From Nemertoderma westbladi (lineage: Eukaryota; Xenacoelomorpha; Nemertodermatida; Nemertodermatidae), in NCBI GenBank assembly GCA_032718475.1, contig JAUCBJ010005068.1, forward strand, positions 1 through 27,736: a DNA stretch of 27,736 nt. The letters run 5' to 3'. Position 1 is the stretch's first letter; each line of letters opens with the position of its first letter. Below are positions 8,564 through 19,524 of the stretch, piece after piece. A program made the position numbers and the translations under genes. The notes beneath the pieces were generated by a model. It saw only the letters and a list, made by a program, of their open reading frames with translations. It made no database searches and was not told the DNA's origin.

Positions 8564-10221
8564 TATTGGCCTTTTCATATGATTTAGTTTGCTAATGCCT
8601 TATATTGTGCCTACATCATGTTAATTGTTATGTTACAATGAGTGCAGTTATTATATAGTTGTAGGTTGATTTGTAGTTTTATTGTTTATTATAATTTATT
8701 GGTGACGAAAATGGTTTTTACGATTTACGAAACATGTTGCGTGATTATCCCTCCCTATATGCACTTCGCCAACCCAGAAACCAATCACACTATTAGCCCA
8801 TCAGCCATATATCGGCAATAATTATCACCCCCCAATGATCAATGATGGGGACTGCTACCTACCAAGGTCAAGATAGGCCAAGGCATAAGGCCCAGTAGCA
8901 AAACAAAGGGAGGTTCACGTGTTGCGCAATCTATCATATTGTCATTGGGACGGTAAACATACTGTGCATATATATTGCCATTGTGTGTACATTACAGGGG
9001 TGATCCATAAGTGACTCCCCAATATTGTGTTACTGCCTTGCTGGATGGAGAGCTGGCTAATCGATTACTTAAACCAATCGATTAGCCACAATGTACAAAG
9101 ACCGACTTTTATTATTCAGTTAGTGCGGTGCCATTGCTTCGTACAAGCCCAGACTCTGGGACATTAGCGATTTATTCAGAATTCCTGTCATACCAATCTG
9201 AGATCCTGACAGACCCAGTATACAGAGAAGAGAACTTCACCAAACCTGCTAGAGCAGAGAACAGATCCAAAGCGGAACACAATCAAGCGAATCGTATGCC
9301 TCGAAGGACACAGTCGATGCCATATGCAATAGCAATAGATGAGGAGGGTACTACAGTACAAGTCCACAAATATGCGGTCTAGCACATGTCACGAAAGAGG
9401 AGACTACAAGTTCAAAAAGAGTGTCGAAAACAAACCGGTTCTTAGTACATTACATTGAATTACATTACATTGCAATATCAGAAGTGTTATAATTGCGAAG
9501 TGCTTAATGTTGTTAGGCTTATGTTGTAAATAATTTTAACTATCCAAAATCATTGGGATCGCTTTAAATATGGTAATCTTGTGAACGTTCATAACACGTT
9601 CGTGGGGCCATCGCGAAGGACGAGGCTCAGTTATTAGATACAGATTATAATTGAGCAATTCTATCCTCAAATCGGTACTTAAGAAATGTAAATAAATAAT
9701 TAAGAAAATTTAACCAAAAGCAATAAGAATAAATCAAAGAAGAGAAGAAAGATCCCCCCACCCCTGCTTCAACCGCCCTCTTAATTAGCACAACCCCAAC
9801 CCAAAGGAGCACAGGGGATTAATGAAAGGCAGATAAAGCAAGCTGGCTTATTAGTCTGGTACCTTTACCTTACACTACAGTAATGTAGTGGCTATGTCCT
9901 ATTGATGTAATTACCCGTTGCCAAGTAGTGCTGAGGTGGTTGGACTATGGTTCCCAGCGCCAGCAGATAGGCTAGGCAATATCAAGCATGCCAAATTAAT
10001 GAGGGAGCAGGAAGTATAGAGATTCGGTGGCATTTTGATAACTTAATTACGTTTAGATCAATTGAAAACACATTTCTTATCTCTTGAACTAATTAAAAAC
10101 CATAATGGAATGGGTTATGGGGAATACAGTTATATAATTTTGAAGTATAATTATTTAAATCTTATACTAGAAAATAATTAATATCCTTTAAGAGGCAGGT
10201 TGAAATTGCTGATTTTACCCT
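8564..10221. other. Intergenic stretch without a supported gene
   Basis: AT-rich sequence downstream of the Ig-repeat gene. It contains the hairpin at 9054-9088 and an 84-codon open frame (9128-9382) with no recognised motif. Nothing else is supportable. Confidence 0.6.
9054..9088. repeat. Perfect 13-bp hairpin
   Basis: TGGCTAATCGATT (9054-9066), a nine-base loop, then AATCGATTAGCCA (9076-9088). Pairing is perfect across 13 bp. Confidence 0.85.
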
Positions 10222-10514
10222 AATCAACTTAATTAACTAATTAACTGCTATTATCTTAGCTTCTCGAAGGCCACACGGAAATTCAACTTGGAAAATTTCA
10301 AAAGTTTGGCCAGACTACATGTGTACCAAGTTTGGTTAAATTTCATTAACATTTGGCTGAGTTATTAACCAACTTAATTAACTAATTAACTGCTATTATC
10401 TTAGCCTCTCTAAGGCCACACGGAAATTCAACTTGGAAAATTTCTAAACTTTTGCCAGACTACATGTGTACCAAGTTTGGTTAAATTTCATTAACATTTG
10501 GCTGAGTTATTAAC
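10222..10514. repeat. Tandem duplication, 145-bp unit, two copies
   Basis: Copy 1 (10222-10366) and copy 2 (10367-10514) share nearly identical blocks, including gccacacggaaattcaactt and gactacatgtgtaccaagtt, with only scattered substitutions. A young tandem duplication or a two-unit repeat element. Confidence 0.92.
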
Positions 10515-10789
10515 GTTTAAAATTGGACACAACAGAACAACAGAGCAACAGACACACCGATTGAGTTAGTGGTACCTGTATGCTAAGCTCGCTTACTTTC
10601 GTCGCTCGCCCTACATTTCAAACATCGTGCATATTTTAGGTATAGTACAGTACTGTTGATTCAAATAAATGGACGCAAAACTGAACATTGTAACAACGTT
10701 AAGTTTATCACAGATACGGCATATTATTGTAACAGATGGATTTTTGGAATTTTTTATACAGTTTATGCTTAAATTATGTTTTCGATGTA

Positions 10790-10830
10790 TGAAATTTCAA
10801 ACAGAGATAGTTTGACCTCCCTCCACCTTT
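10790..10830 (+). repeat. Dispersed repeat fragment, copy 2
   Basis: Matches 2336-2380 (gaaatttcaaacagagatag block followed by tttgacctccctcc). It lies 24 bp before a long palindrome. Confidence 0.7.
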
Positions 10831-10853
10831 GAGGGTATTCTATTCTGAATTGT

Positions 10854-10947
10854 ATTATCAAATACATTACTTTTGAAATCCTTACTTTTGAACACTATGG
10901 GTATAGTGTTCAAAAGTAAGGATTTCAAAAGTACTGTATTTGATAAT
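10854..10947. repeat. Near-perfect palindrome, 44-bp arms and 6-bp loop
   Basis: Arm 10854-10897 is the reverse complement of 10904-10947 with a single mismatch; the loop is tgggta. It looks like a small foldback element or a recent inverted duplication, since arms this similar have had little time to diverge. Confidence 0.93.
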
Positions 10948-11032
10948 GCACCTTTTTTTTTAATCAGAATTGCACAAATTACAAAATTTTGAGAAACCCA
11001 ACAGTCATTCCCTTATTAGGAGGAAATCTCCC

Positions 11033-11746
11033 GTTGCTATGGCAATAAATCATTGCTTTGTTAAATAAAATAACTAGAAGACCCCATATACTTTTAATTA
11101 TCAAAAATCAATACAATTATTAACCTATAAGGCGAATACAATACCAAAACGAAGCTCGAACTGCATAAATAATAAAATATGACCGTTGCTATGGTAACAA
11201 TATAATAATGACTTCGGTTGTTATCATGAATGTTTCTGATGGATATTCTACATACTACAAAATGTTTCCGGTTGCTATGGTAATAAGAAAAGACCTGCTG
11301 CGACAGTAAATAATTGTCTTGGGTTATGAACATGTAAGGTAATTGACCCTAAATGGATTTCTTTTTTAAACTGATAGTAACTATATTTAAAGTGATGAAA
11401 CATTACAGAAGTTTATTTTTTGCTAGTTCCCATGGTTACATGGTAACTGCCAAACCGTTTTTATCGTGCCACCATTAAAAATATAGAGTGTCTTATTGAC
11501 AATATATTTGGAATGTTTCATGATTTTAGCACAAGAACACGGATGACACGTATTTGGCAATGGTTTGGAAAACTATTGCTATTTGCAAAAATTTTCGGTA
11601 AAAACGACAGACGTATTTCGAGAAGTTGTCATAGTAACTGGATTCTAAAATCTACCTCAACGAAATCTCTGATTTCGGTTTAGGGGGGTAGGTCAAGGTT
11701 AGAATTATTGGCGTTTTGTAAATGACCTATGTTGCCATGGTGGAAC
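11033..11746. repeat. Degenerate repeat tract with recurrent X-box-like motifs
   Basis: GTTGCTATGG(C/T)AA(T/C) occurs at 11033, 11185 and 11271. Related forms are at 11435 (GTTACATGGTAAC), 11625 (GTTGTCATAGTAAC) and 11731 (GTTGCCATGG). Spacing is irregular, 86-190 bp. The motif fits the RFX X-box consensus. Sequence around the motifs is loosely similar, suggesting old repeat copies. No ORF. Confidence 0.65.
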
Positions 11747-12003
11747 GGGACCCAAAAATTCACAATTGTACTTGGCAGTTGGCATCCGGCGGATTCGGAA
11801 TCAGAAATTGGAATTAAATTCGTTTCAATTGGAACTAACTTCGTGCTACTTGTTGAATGTAAATAAATATCAAGTGGGACTTCTATGCCGCACCCCTCTA
11901 TCAACCTAAGTTGTTAAATAACAAACCTCTGGCCTTTGCTTGTACATTGTACAAGGAACAGATGGCGAAATTTATAGGAAAGAGATAATAATGCCGAGCT
12001 ACA

Positions 12004-12135
12004 ATAGATCCCCCTGACTCAATCACTACAGACAATATTTACTACCTGACGACCCACCACTATGTAGAACGTAGCGACAAACCGGGTAAAATAAGAGTCG
12101 TCTTTGACGGATCCGTCCATTACAGGGGACAGTGA
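12004..12135 (+). pseudogene. Fragment of Pao/BEL LTR-retrotransposon reverse transcriptase
   Basis: An open segment of about 43 codons reads IYYLTTHHYVERSDKPGKIR and then VVFDGSVHYRGQ, ending in TGA. This matches the start of the RT domain in Pao/BEL polyproteins (Y-L-P-H-H-x-V ... K-x-x-K-x-R-V-V-F-D-x-S ... G). The Pro before the two His is Thr here. The flanks hold no more pol sequence, so this is an isolated relic. It is on the opposite strand to the Gag region at 14591-17718. Confidence 0.6.
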
Positions 12136-12469
12136 TGAATTCTAAAGATTTGTGGTTGGAATTTGCTGCAAATGCATGGTGAAATTTAAACTTTATTTTT
12201 AGCATACATTTTTCATTGTTAAATGCTGGATTGGGTATACAATGTAGGGCCTACTAGAAATTCTAATTTCAACTAAACAGTTGCAAATTGCAACTGAAAA
12301 ATAGTAAGTACTACCTTGTTAACTAGTTTTGTGCCTACTGCCTAGTAACCTAGTTACTTTCCTTCAGCGGACTACAGCGGCCAAGAAGGCAGTCTAGGTC
12401 CCTGAACAGAACACTGAACAGGCAGTTCTCTGTTAATCATAAGGAGCTAATAAACCAACAGGTTGATGC

Positions 12470-12690
12470 CAGGAAAGTCTGGAAATAAATCCGACGAAAT
12501 ATCCGGTGGAAAATCTAGTGAGATGTCTGGTAGACAATCTGTCGAAAGATCCATGAAACAATCTGGCGAAAGGTCTGGAAAATAATCTGGTGGACAGTCT
12601 GGCGAACAATCCGGCGAAACGTCTGGTGAACAATCCGGGGAAACGTCTGGTGAAACATCTCGCGGAACATCCAGCAAAATGTTCGGTGGT
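12470..12690. repeat. 12-bp minisatellite
   Basis: Units such as aatctggcgaac and gaaacgtctggt repeat about 17 times with substitutions. The 12-bp period keeps frames open, so the minus strand reads SPDV/SPDC repeats in one frame and RLFAR-like repeats in another. Judged a non-coding satellite. Confidence 0.8.
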
Positions 12691-12904
12691 ACGTTTGTTA
12701 CAGTCCCTATCTCATTATAGATACCGTTTCTCAAACTGGGTACCTTCTCTCTTACCTCACTCTTACTAACTCAAACTTGTCTGGTTTACTCAAACCCAAC
12801 TCAAACTCGCGTAACCCTCCATTGTGCACTGTGTAGCATTCATACAACAAGCTGTCTGTATGTTTAATTACAACTTTTTGTTGGGCACAGCTTTTGCAAA
12901 GTCG

Positions 12905-12990
12905 GCAATGACGTCCAGGTGGGATCGAACTGGTGACCTCCGGGTGTATGTTTAATGGCCCACTCGCTTCTGTTATACTCTGCCTACGGG
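12905..12990 (-). mobile_element. tRNA-derived SINE-like head
   Basis: On the minus strand there is a pol III B box GTTCGATCCC (plus coordinates 12921-12930) and upstream an A-box-like segment taggcagagtataacagaag (12967-12986). Between them is a stretch that could form an anticodon arm (GGGCC...CACCC, then GGAGGTC). The acceptor stem does not pair as in a functional tRNA, so this is more likely a SINE than a tRNA gene. SINE body and tail were not delimited. Confidence 0.5.
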
Positions 12991-13790
12991 TTTGATGGTC
13001 TCCTGCTGTTATAAAATTCCCTTAACTTGATTTCTATGTGTGTAATTAACTCCGGTAGACAGCGAGAATTAACTTGCAGACTCAGTGACTCAATTTATTT
13101 TTAAATTTCAGAATAAAAAAATTATATGCTAAATTATTAAACTGAAGATTTATTAATTTTTTATTACATTTATTAAGTATGTATGACTCATAACATGCCG
13201 CCCCAATATTAGATTACAACAACAACATTTCCATTGGGTAAGAAAGAAAGTGGAGGAGAGACAGCCCGACTCTCAATTTTTTAGTTTATATTAGGCGATA
13301 AATTTTTACTCATCTCGTCATGAACCCAACATGTATGTAACCTTTTGTTAAATTTGTTGGCTATGCGTTTGCGGCAGTTTGGGCGGGGTGTGGTAGGCCT
13401 ACACTTTTCACACTGAAATATTTTGGTAGTGAAATGTTACAGGGCACAGCGATCAGAGATATTTCATATATATTTTATTATGAGAGGAAAAGGAACATAC
13501 AACGTTATTTACTATATATGCAACGAAATAATTGTTTTCGGGTTTAACTTGGAAGCCTCCCCAAATAGTTGACAAACAATTATATTTAAAATTATTTCCA
13601 TGGTCATGGTCATTCACCCGTCTTTAGTTAGAAATTTGTTTGCATGAAAGACAGTTTAGTTTAGTTTTTACTGATTTATTATCTCTTATCTAACTGGGGT
13701 AATTATAAAGGATAGGATAAATGGAAACAAAGTGTGGCAGTAACAAATATTTCCACTACAACCTAGCATGTCTTAAGTATATGATATATC
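12991..13790. other. Non-coding AT-rich stretch
   Basis: No ORF, RNA gene or repeat array seen. Contains one TAGGCCTA palindrome at 13394. Confidence 0.6.
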
Positions 13791-13793
13791 AAA

Positions 13794-13842
13794 GGGGGAA
13801 GTTTGGATTCACTGCATAAATGCAGTCCACCAAACTTCCCCC
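13794..13842. repeat. Long two-tier hairpin
   Basis: GGGGGAAGTTTGG (13794-13806) pairs with 13830-13842. An inner stem, ACTGCAT with ATGCAGT (13811-13826), closes on a two-base loop. Another C-rich block with CTTCCCCC follows at about 13856. Confidence 0.85.
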
Positions 13843-13869
13843 GAATGCACACTGTAACTTCCCCCTTCC

Positions 13870-14590
13870 CCCAAATATCCACTTTTGAATTAATTTGAAG
13901 CGATATAATAAGTAAAAAATTGTGCGAGTTTTTAATTGTGTGGTCCATTTGTTATTTGATATCTATTTATTGTTTAAAGTGCATTTAATATCACACTGGT
14001 TTTGTAGAATATTACAACCTTATGTTTTATTAATTTACCCAATCGAAGTCTCATAAGGACTGGTTATTTGTACACATATCCTTAATGCGCTCAGTATGGT
14101 CCAAACAACATATTAATATGAAAATAAAGTATCTGCAAAAAAAAGAACCCAATACTATATAATTTGACCTTATTAAAAAATTTGCACTTTTGCACACTTA
14201 TTTGTACAAGGTGCACTTTATCAGATCGTAATGGTGGTTCTTATTTAACAAACTTATGTTTATCCTCTACCGATCTACGATGGTGTCAGTCGCTAAAAGT
14301 GTCAAAAATCCAATTTAATAAATCTCGACATCTGCGATTTTGGACCATATTCATGGACATTTTAAGTCACTTTATAGACATAAAAAGTTAAACAAATGTT
14401 ACGATTATAGTTAGAAATCACTCCAAACTACATTTTAATCCAAAAAATAACTTTCTACGATGAATAGAACTAGAAATAATAGTGTTTGAAATATATAAAA
14501 ATATGTACTTTTTAAGTGCACTTAAGTCTTTTCCCAAGTTGTATCATATTTCACACACTACAATCTATCCTCTATCCAATGAAAAATGTT
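13870..14590. other. Non-coding AT-rich stretch
   Basis: No gene or clear repeat found. It lies 3' (minus sense) of the truncated Gag region and contains neither a pol reading frame nor a recognisable LTR. Confidence 0.55.
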
Positions 14591-17500
14591 TCAGATCAAA
14601 CGGCCCATTAGAACCGAAGTTATTGATGTGTCCGTTGTACCGCCGCTGTTTTTCTCACAGAACTGGCATCCGTCGAATTTGATGGACAGCTGCTGTCGCA
14701 ACTGTTTGGCTCTGATGGGTGTCAAAACCTTAGAGGTATCCGTCGGGGTCGCGTAGGTCACGACCTTTGCATTCGTCGGAAGTTGTTTAGCCCAAACTGG
14801 TGCCGTGATTGTGATCCCTTCAGCCGCTATATGATGGTCAGTATATTTTGAACTCGTCTTTACTACCACATCTCGTGAGATTAGCTTGTATATGTCCGTT
14901 AGTTTTAGAAGTCCACCAGCCTTTTTGTGCTGATACTCTATTTTGCGCCACTCTCGACACAGTCGATGATGGAGTCTGCCAATAATTCTAATTAGAACTG
15001 TTGGCGCGTTGGCGTATTCTAGTTGACCGATAGATCGTAATGTTCCTATAGCGTTCTTTACCTCGTCCGCTAATCGTAGAAGATCAATAGGTTTTGATAC
15101 GGGTCCTCCTCTACAGAGGTCTTCTATTATTAATTTAGCCATACATACGTTACTGTCGTATATGGAAAATAAGTGGTCATACGCTAGCTCAAAAGCGTCC
15201 GGAAGTCCTGAAGAGTACCTGAAGTAGGTAGTTAAACTTTTCGGTGGAGGTGAAGGCACACACCGTAATTTGGGACTCCATGTAGTCGACCAATGTATGC
15301 CAGTGCTTCGCGTTACCTGAAAACTTCGGCGGTTGTTGTGCTGGTAATCCATGTCTAGCCACGAAATTTGCGATCTCATTGACGACATCTAGTTGTCCAC
15401 ATCCCTGTCCAGTGATGGTATTCAGACCACGTGGAGTTGCCAGACTGCGTGGCCTGTCCGCATGGAGTTCGCCAATATGGATCATAACCGAAGGGATCTT
15501 CTAAAGGATTTGGGGTTTGTCGTACTTCTGGTTCTCTATAAGGTGGTCATTGTGGTTGAGGTTGGAGGTGTTCTAAATCTACGCTGGCTCGTGAATGATC
15601 CGAAGGTGGCGCTTCGAACCATTCTTCAATTTGAGCCAACCGGTCCACTACAGGTCGCATCATCTCAGTGAGTTGTCTAGCACTAATCACTTCTACTGGT
15701 TGTGATGTAGGTTTCTGTACGGGTATTTCGCGTGGAGGATTGTCGATATACGGCACAGGTTCATTGATCTCTCTGGCTCGCGTTTATAATCACCTGCCGC
15801 TCCAGTATGGAATATATCCCTTTATGTAGACTCTGTATCGCTCGATGAGTCGCTGTCGTCGTGATATGCTGGCTGGCGGATTCGCGTTCGGCGTATTATT
15901 CTAGTCGTTCGGGTTTGTTTTGGTTCGACATCCACTGTTCTTCGTCGTTCGGTAGGCTCGCAAGTTTTCCATGAAGTCGTAGGTTTCGATAAACGCGGTT
16001 CAAACCTGTGGGTACTACCCACATCTACGGTTCTTCGTCATTCAGTAGGCTCGCAATCCTTCCACGAAGTCGTAGGTCTCGATACATATTGAGTGAGTGG
16101 TCGAGTGAATGTGTTGGATTTTGGACGTACTGTTGGTCTATAAATAACAGGGTTCGCGCAGCACGTGACAGGTTTAACTGGAACCGGTTTACTCACCTGT
16201 TTTATTGTCATAAACGCAGGATCATCTCTCTTTACAAGTAAACTACGGTTTATAGTAGGTGGACTACTTACCTTACCTGCTAAAATCAGCGATGAAGTCG
16301 CTCGTGGCTGTGGAACTGATTCTGGTATAACAAACCTGTTACCTTGAGTTGCATGCACAGGCAATATTTCTTTCGGCTTCGCAACTATAATAGGCTTTAC
16401 CGGAGTCGTCTACTTGAGCATAGGAATAACTTGGGGAAAACGCTGACAATAGTCCTCGACGTCGAGTTCGAAGTCTTCCTGAGCGTTTGCCAACTTGCGC
16501 GACCTACGATTGAGTTCAAACTGGAGTTGTATCTCTCTTTCGCGTCGGTCGACCTCCTGTTGTTGCGCAGCTAACTCCGCTTCATGTATGGCTAAACGAG
16601 CTTTTATTTGTTGTACTTCTAACTTGGCATGAGTATCGGAAGCTGCTTTGTCTCTCACTAACTCGGCTGCTGCTGTTTTTCGCGCTAACTCGGCTGCTGC
16701 TGTCTGTCGCGCTAACTTGGCTGATGCTGTCTGCCACGCTATATCCTCCTCCAATTTCCATATCTCTGACGTTTCAAATTCGGCTTGGGCTTGGAGTTGA
16801 GCAATTTTCGCTTCATCCTCCCTACATTGTCTCTCTCCCCCGACAGCAGCCTGCGCCGTTAGTAGTTGCACCTCCTCTTCTGCAACTTGTTGTTGGTGTG
16901 TGATCTCCTGTTGCTGCCGAGTAATCACTGACGTTGTCTGACTAACATCACCAGTCTCACTTCGTAGACTGACAAGAGATCTATCCATATGTAGGTTTTG
17001 GTAGGCTCACGAGCCTTCCATAGCGAGAACTCCTGTCATTTCTCCCGGTACAACCTCCGGTTCATCGATCGGTACGCTGCAACTACAGAGAAAGTCGGTA
17101 AGTGCTTCTAACTTCGGCTTCGGGTTGTAACAATGCGTCCGAAACTGAATCACCTAACAGTTGGTCGAGTTGTTCCCTTTGGGTCGATTCTACAACCAAC
17201 TTAAACTGAATGACACTTTCCCTAGCACTTACTAATTTATCTATTATTTTTACCTGGGTAAAATTGTCACCACATAACTCCGCTAATTCGTGTAAACTTC
17301 GGAGTTTATTTACGGAGGTATTTACCCTACTTTCTACTCTTACCTATAGGGCGTAAAACTCATATCTTGACATCGGAGCCATAAATTCGTGCATGACACG
17401 AAAACCTTCTCTGATATTTCGAGAAATTTGAGCCATGTGTCCTCCTATGCTCCTAATAATGTTCTCCTGGCTTCCAGTCGAACTTGCCATGTCTGGTTCC

Positions 17501-17718
17501 TGCGATCTGGTTTGCGGGATGGTAAGGAAGTCTTCGGTTCTACCGTCGCCTCGCACTACGGCTTCCAGTGTTTCCGTTGGCGGTACTAGCGACGCACATG
17601 GTGTGACATTGGTAGAATCGTGAGTCCTCCTTCTGGGTTCGTCCACATTTGATCTGTCTGTGTCACACGAGTCATAGTCGGTAGGTGGGTTTCTCTTTGA
17701 GTGCTGTATGTCACTCAT
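14591..17718 (-). pseudogene. Broken Gag region of a Pao/BEL-like LTR retrotransposon
   Basis: Read on the minus strand: an N-terminal segment (17718-17344), an in-frame TAG, and open sequence on to about 17085 (LRSLHELAELCGDNFTQVK). Then come a Glu/Ala/Gln-rich coiled coil in another frame (16988-16410, AELARKTAAAELVRDKAA), a basic and Ser-rich linker (about 16364-15550), and a capsid-like part split by a frameshift near 15200-15300. The capsid-like part has PPKFSGNAKHWHTL and TEKFNYLLQVL, then LADEVKNAIGTLRSIGQLEY. This follows the DUF1759-type Gag pattern of Pao elements (PKF-G-...-W, KF-YL, L-V-...-L-G). Near the end CQFC may be the first half of a zinc knuckle. No protease, RT or integrase follows and no LTR pair was found, so this is a truncated, inactive copy. 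Confidence 0.7.
15945..16085 (-). repeat. 93-bp in-frame duplication inside the Gag linker
   Basis: gtaggctcgcaa, then ccat/cacgaagtcgtaggt, occurs at about 15952 and 16045, 93 bp (31 codons) apart. Each copy encodes PTTSWK-x-CEPTE on the minus strand. A weaker third trace (gtaggctcacgagccttcca) lies near 16999. Confidence 0.75.
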
Positions 17719-17791
17719 GTAGGTATTATATACGTCAAGTATAGATAATAATAATTAAATGTCAAATCTCAAAATTTCAAAACTTACCTTG

Positions 17792-17817
17792 TATATATAT
17801 ATATATATATATATATA
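17792..17817. repeat. (TA)13 microsatellite
   Basis: Uninterrupted TA dinucleotide run just upstream (minus sense) of the Gag start. Confidence 0.95.
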
Positions 17818-18580
17818 CCCGAACCTGTACAAATAATATCACAAATATAGTATATAATAAGAATTGATAATTTAGCCTACCAGCTAAATCTGTACCAATA
17901 AGTGGGATAGCGGCATACGCTATCAAAATAAATCAACAAGTACGAATAATAAGACAAACAGCAACGACTAGGGGAAAATATAAATATAAACAAATCAGAC
18001 GAGAACTGTTCCGTTCTCAGCGTTGCGGACGAATCTTTTACTTCCCAAACCTACTGAAAAACGGTCTGATCCCCGAGGCGGTCCAGAAATGAGTCCTGAG
18101 TCCTGAAAAATTGAAGGTGAGAGTTTTATGGACTACTCCTACAAAAAAAATTCCTAAGGTACCGATACTAACTGGTCTTAAAACCCTAAGTACCTTTTCG
18201 AGTACCAAAAAAAAAATAACACTGTACACACACACGGCCTAAAGACAAAATAAATTTCAAAATTAGTATATAGCTAATCAAATACAAAAAAAAACTATTC
18301 TAAATTATACTGAAATTAAGTAAGTTAACATCACGATTTACTGTAAAGCACGTAAGTGCTTTACAGAACGTATGTAAATTGTACAAATTCCAGGCCCACT
18401 AATATTTAATACGCCACGATTTACTGTAACATCCAGCAATAGCTGTACACAATCTATTGTAAAGTACCAATGCAGTAGTCGGGCCTAATAATAGATACTA
18501 AAAGTACACAAACCATTGCTGGCGAGATCGGTGCCTGATGTCTTCCACTAAACTTGGGCGAATCAATTGCCCAGCCAGCG
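17818..18580. other. Non-coding stretch with a perfect hairpin
   Basis: No gene seen. CTGTAAAGCAC (18341-18351) pairs perfectly with 18356-18366 around a four-base loop. The block cacgatttactgtaa occurs at 18332 and again at 18415. An LTR for the minus-strand Gag could lie here, but no matching copy was found on the other side. Confidence 0.55.
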
Positions 18581-18581
18581 A

Positions 18582-18900
18582 GAGCCCGCTGCTCTCGTCG
18601 AGTTAGTCTACCTTCCTTCATGTTGTTTGTTCCTGTTGGTTTTCACTCTAGGTGGGGGCCATGGAGCGGTGTAATGAGCCCGCTGATCTCGTCGAGTTTG
18701 TCTTCCTTCCTTCATGTTGTTTGTTCCCGATGGTTTTCTTTCTGGGGATGGCCCTGGAGCAGTGTAACAAGCCCGCTGCCATCTCTAGTTGGATTTCTCT
18801 CCTTCATGTTATCATTGTTCCATTGAGTCTTCATACCAGGAATGGCCCTGGAGTGGTGTAACAAGCCCGCTGCCATTTCCAACTTGATTTCCCAACAACC
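18582..18900. repeat. Tandem repeat, about 93-94-bp unit, 3.4 copies
   Basis: The anchor agcccgctg falls at 18583, 18677, 18770 and 18864. Shared blocks include ccttcatgttgtttgttcc and a ggccctggagc-gtgtaa segment. Divergence increases along the array. No preserved frame. Confidence 0.9.
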
Positions 18901-19520
18901 TATCTACAATATGTTTGTCCCAAGGATGAAATATTCACACACCTGATGAAAGTTAAAAATACTGAACATCGTTGATACTATTCCTGAATGGAACTTCGGT
19001 TCACCCAACATGGATCTTTGTAACTGATGTGTTAAAGCTGTGAGGGGCTTACACTCATGTATGTTATGATAGCCTGGGGGCTTAAAATACCCTATGATAG
19101 CCATGGGGGCTTAAAAACCTAATGATAGCCGCGGGGGCTTAAAAACCCAATGATATATCTGAGAAAAGAAAAGACCAAAAAAAGGCGTATAATGAGATAA
19201 AAAATAATATAAAAATGAAAATAATGAAGTGAAAAAGATAATGATAAAAAAGATAAAGAAATAAAGAATTACTAAAGAATGGACAAAAGAAGTCATAAAT
19301 AAAAGGACATCAAAGTCATTTTGAATGTTAATTGAAAGCTAATGAATTAATGTGGAAAGTACTACTGGCCTACAAACCAGCAATATACCTAATTCAGCAA
19401 TGCATAACAGGAAAGACAGTTGCTGTGGAATCAGTATTTTCCAGACCTTTGATTTCTGGATTTTGTAACTTTCCTATTTTCACCTGCAACAAATTAATGG
19501 AATTAATTACTGAATTACGT
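18901..19520. other. AT-rich non-coding stretch with a small tandem array
   Basis: Purine-rich, low-complexity sequence around 19160-19320. No supported gene. The 28-bp array at 19066-19150 is listed separately. Confidence 0.55.
19066..19154. repeat. 28-bp tandem repeat, three copies
   Basis: atgatagcc-nn-gggggcttaaaa units start at 19066, 19094 and 19122, and a partial copy at 19150. Spacing is exactly 28 bp. Confidence 0.9.
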
Positions 19521-19524
19521 AGCT

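Noticed and set aside
8994-9020. Sequence cattacaggggtgatccat followed by aagtgactcccc, resembling a mariner-type terminal repeat
   Set aside because: No matching inverted copy and no transposase remnant was found within a few kilobases; the resemblance is short.
9128-9382. 84-codon open frame with ENRSKAEHNQANRMPRRTQS
   Set aside because: No motif recognised, no splice or start context, and it sits in repeat-rich DNA; it could be a chance frame.
12433-12734. Two minus-strand open frames with SPDV/SPDC and RLFAR repeats
   Set aside because: Explained by the 12-bp minisatellite, which keeps several frames open at once.
12905-12990. Functional tRNA gene on the minus strand
   Set aside because: A and B boxes are present but the acceptor stem does not pair and the anticodon arm is irregular; a SINE head fits better.
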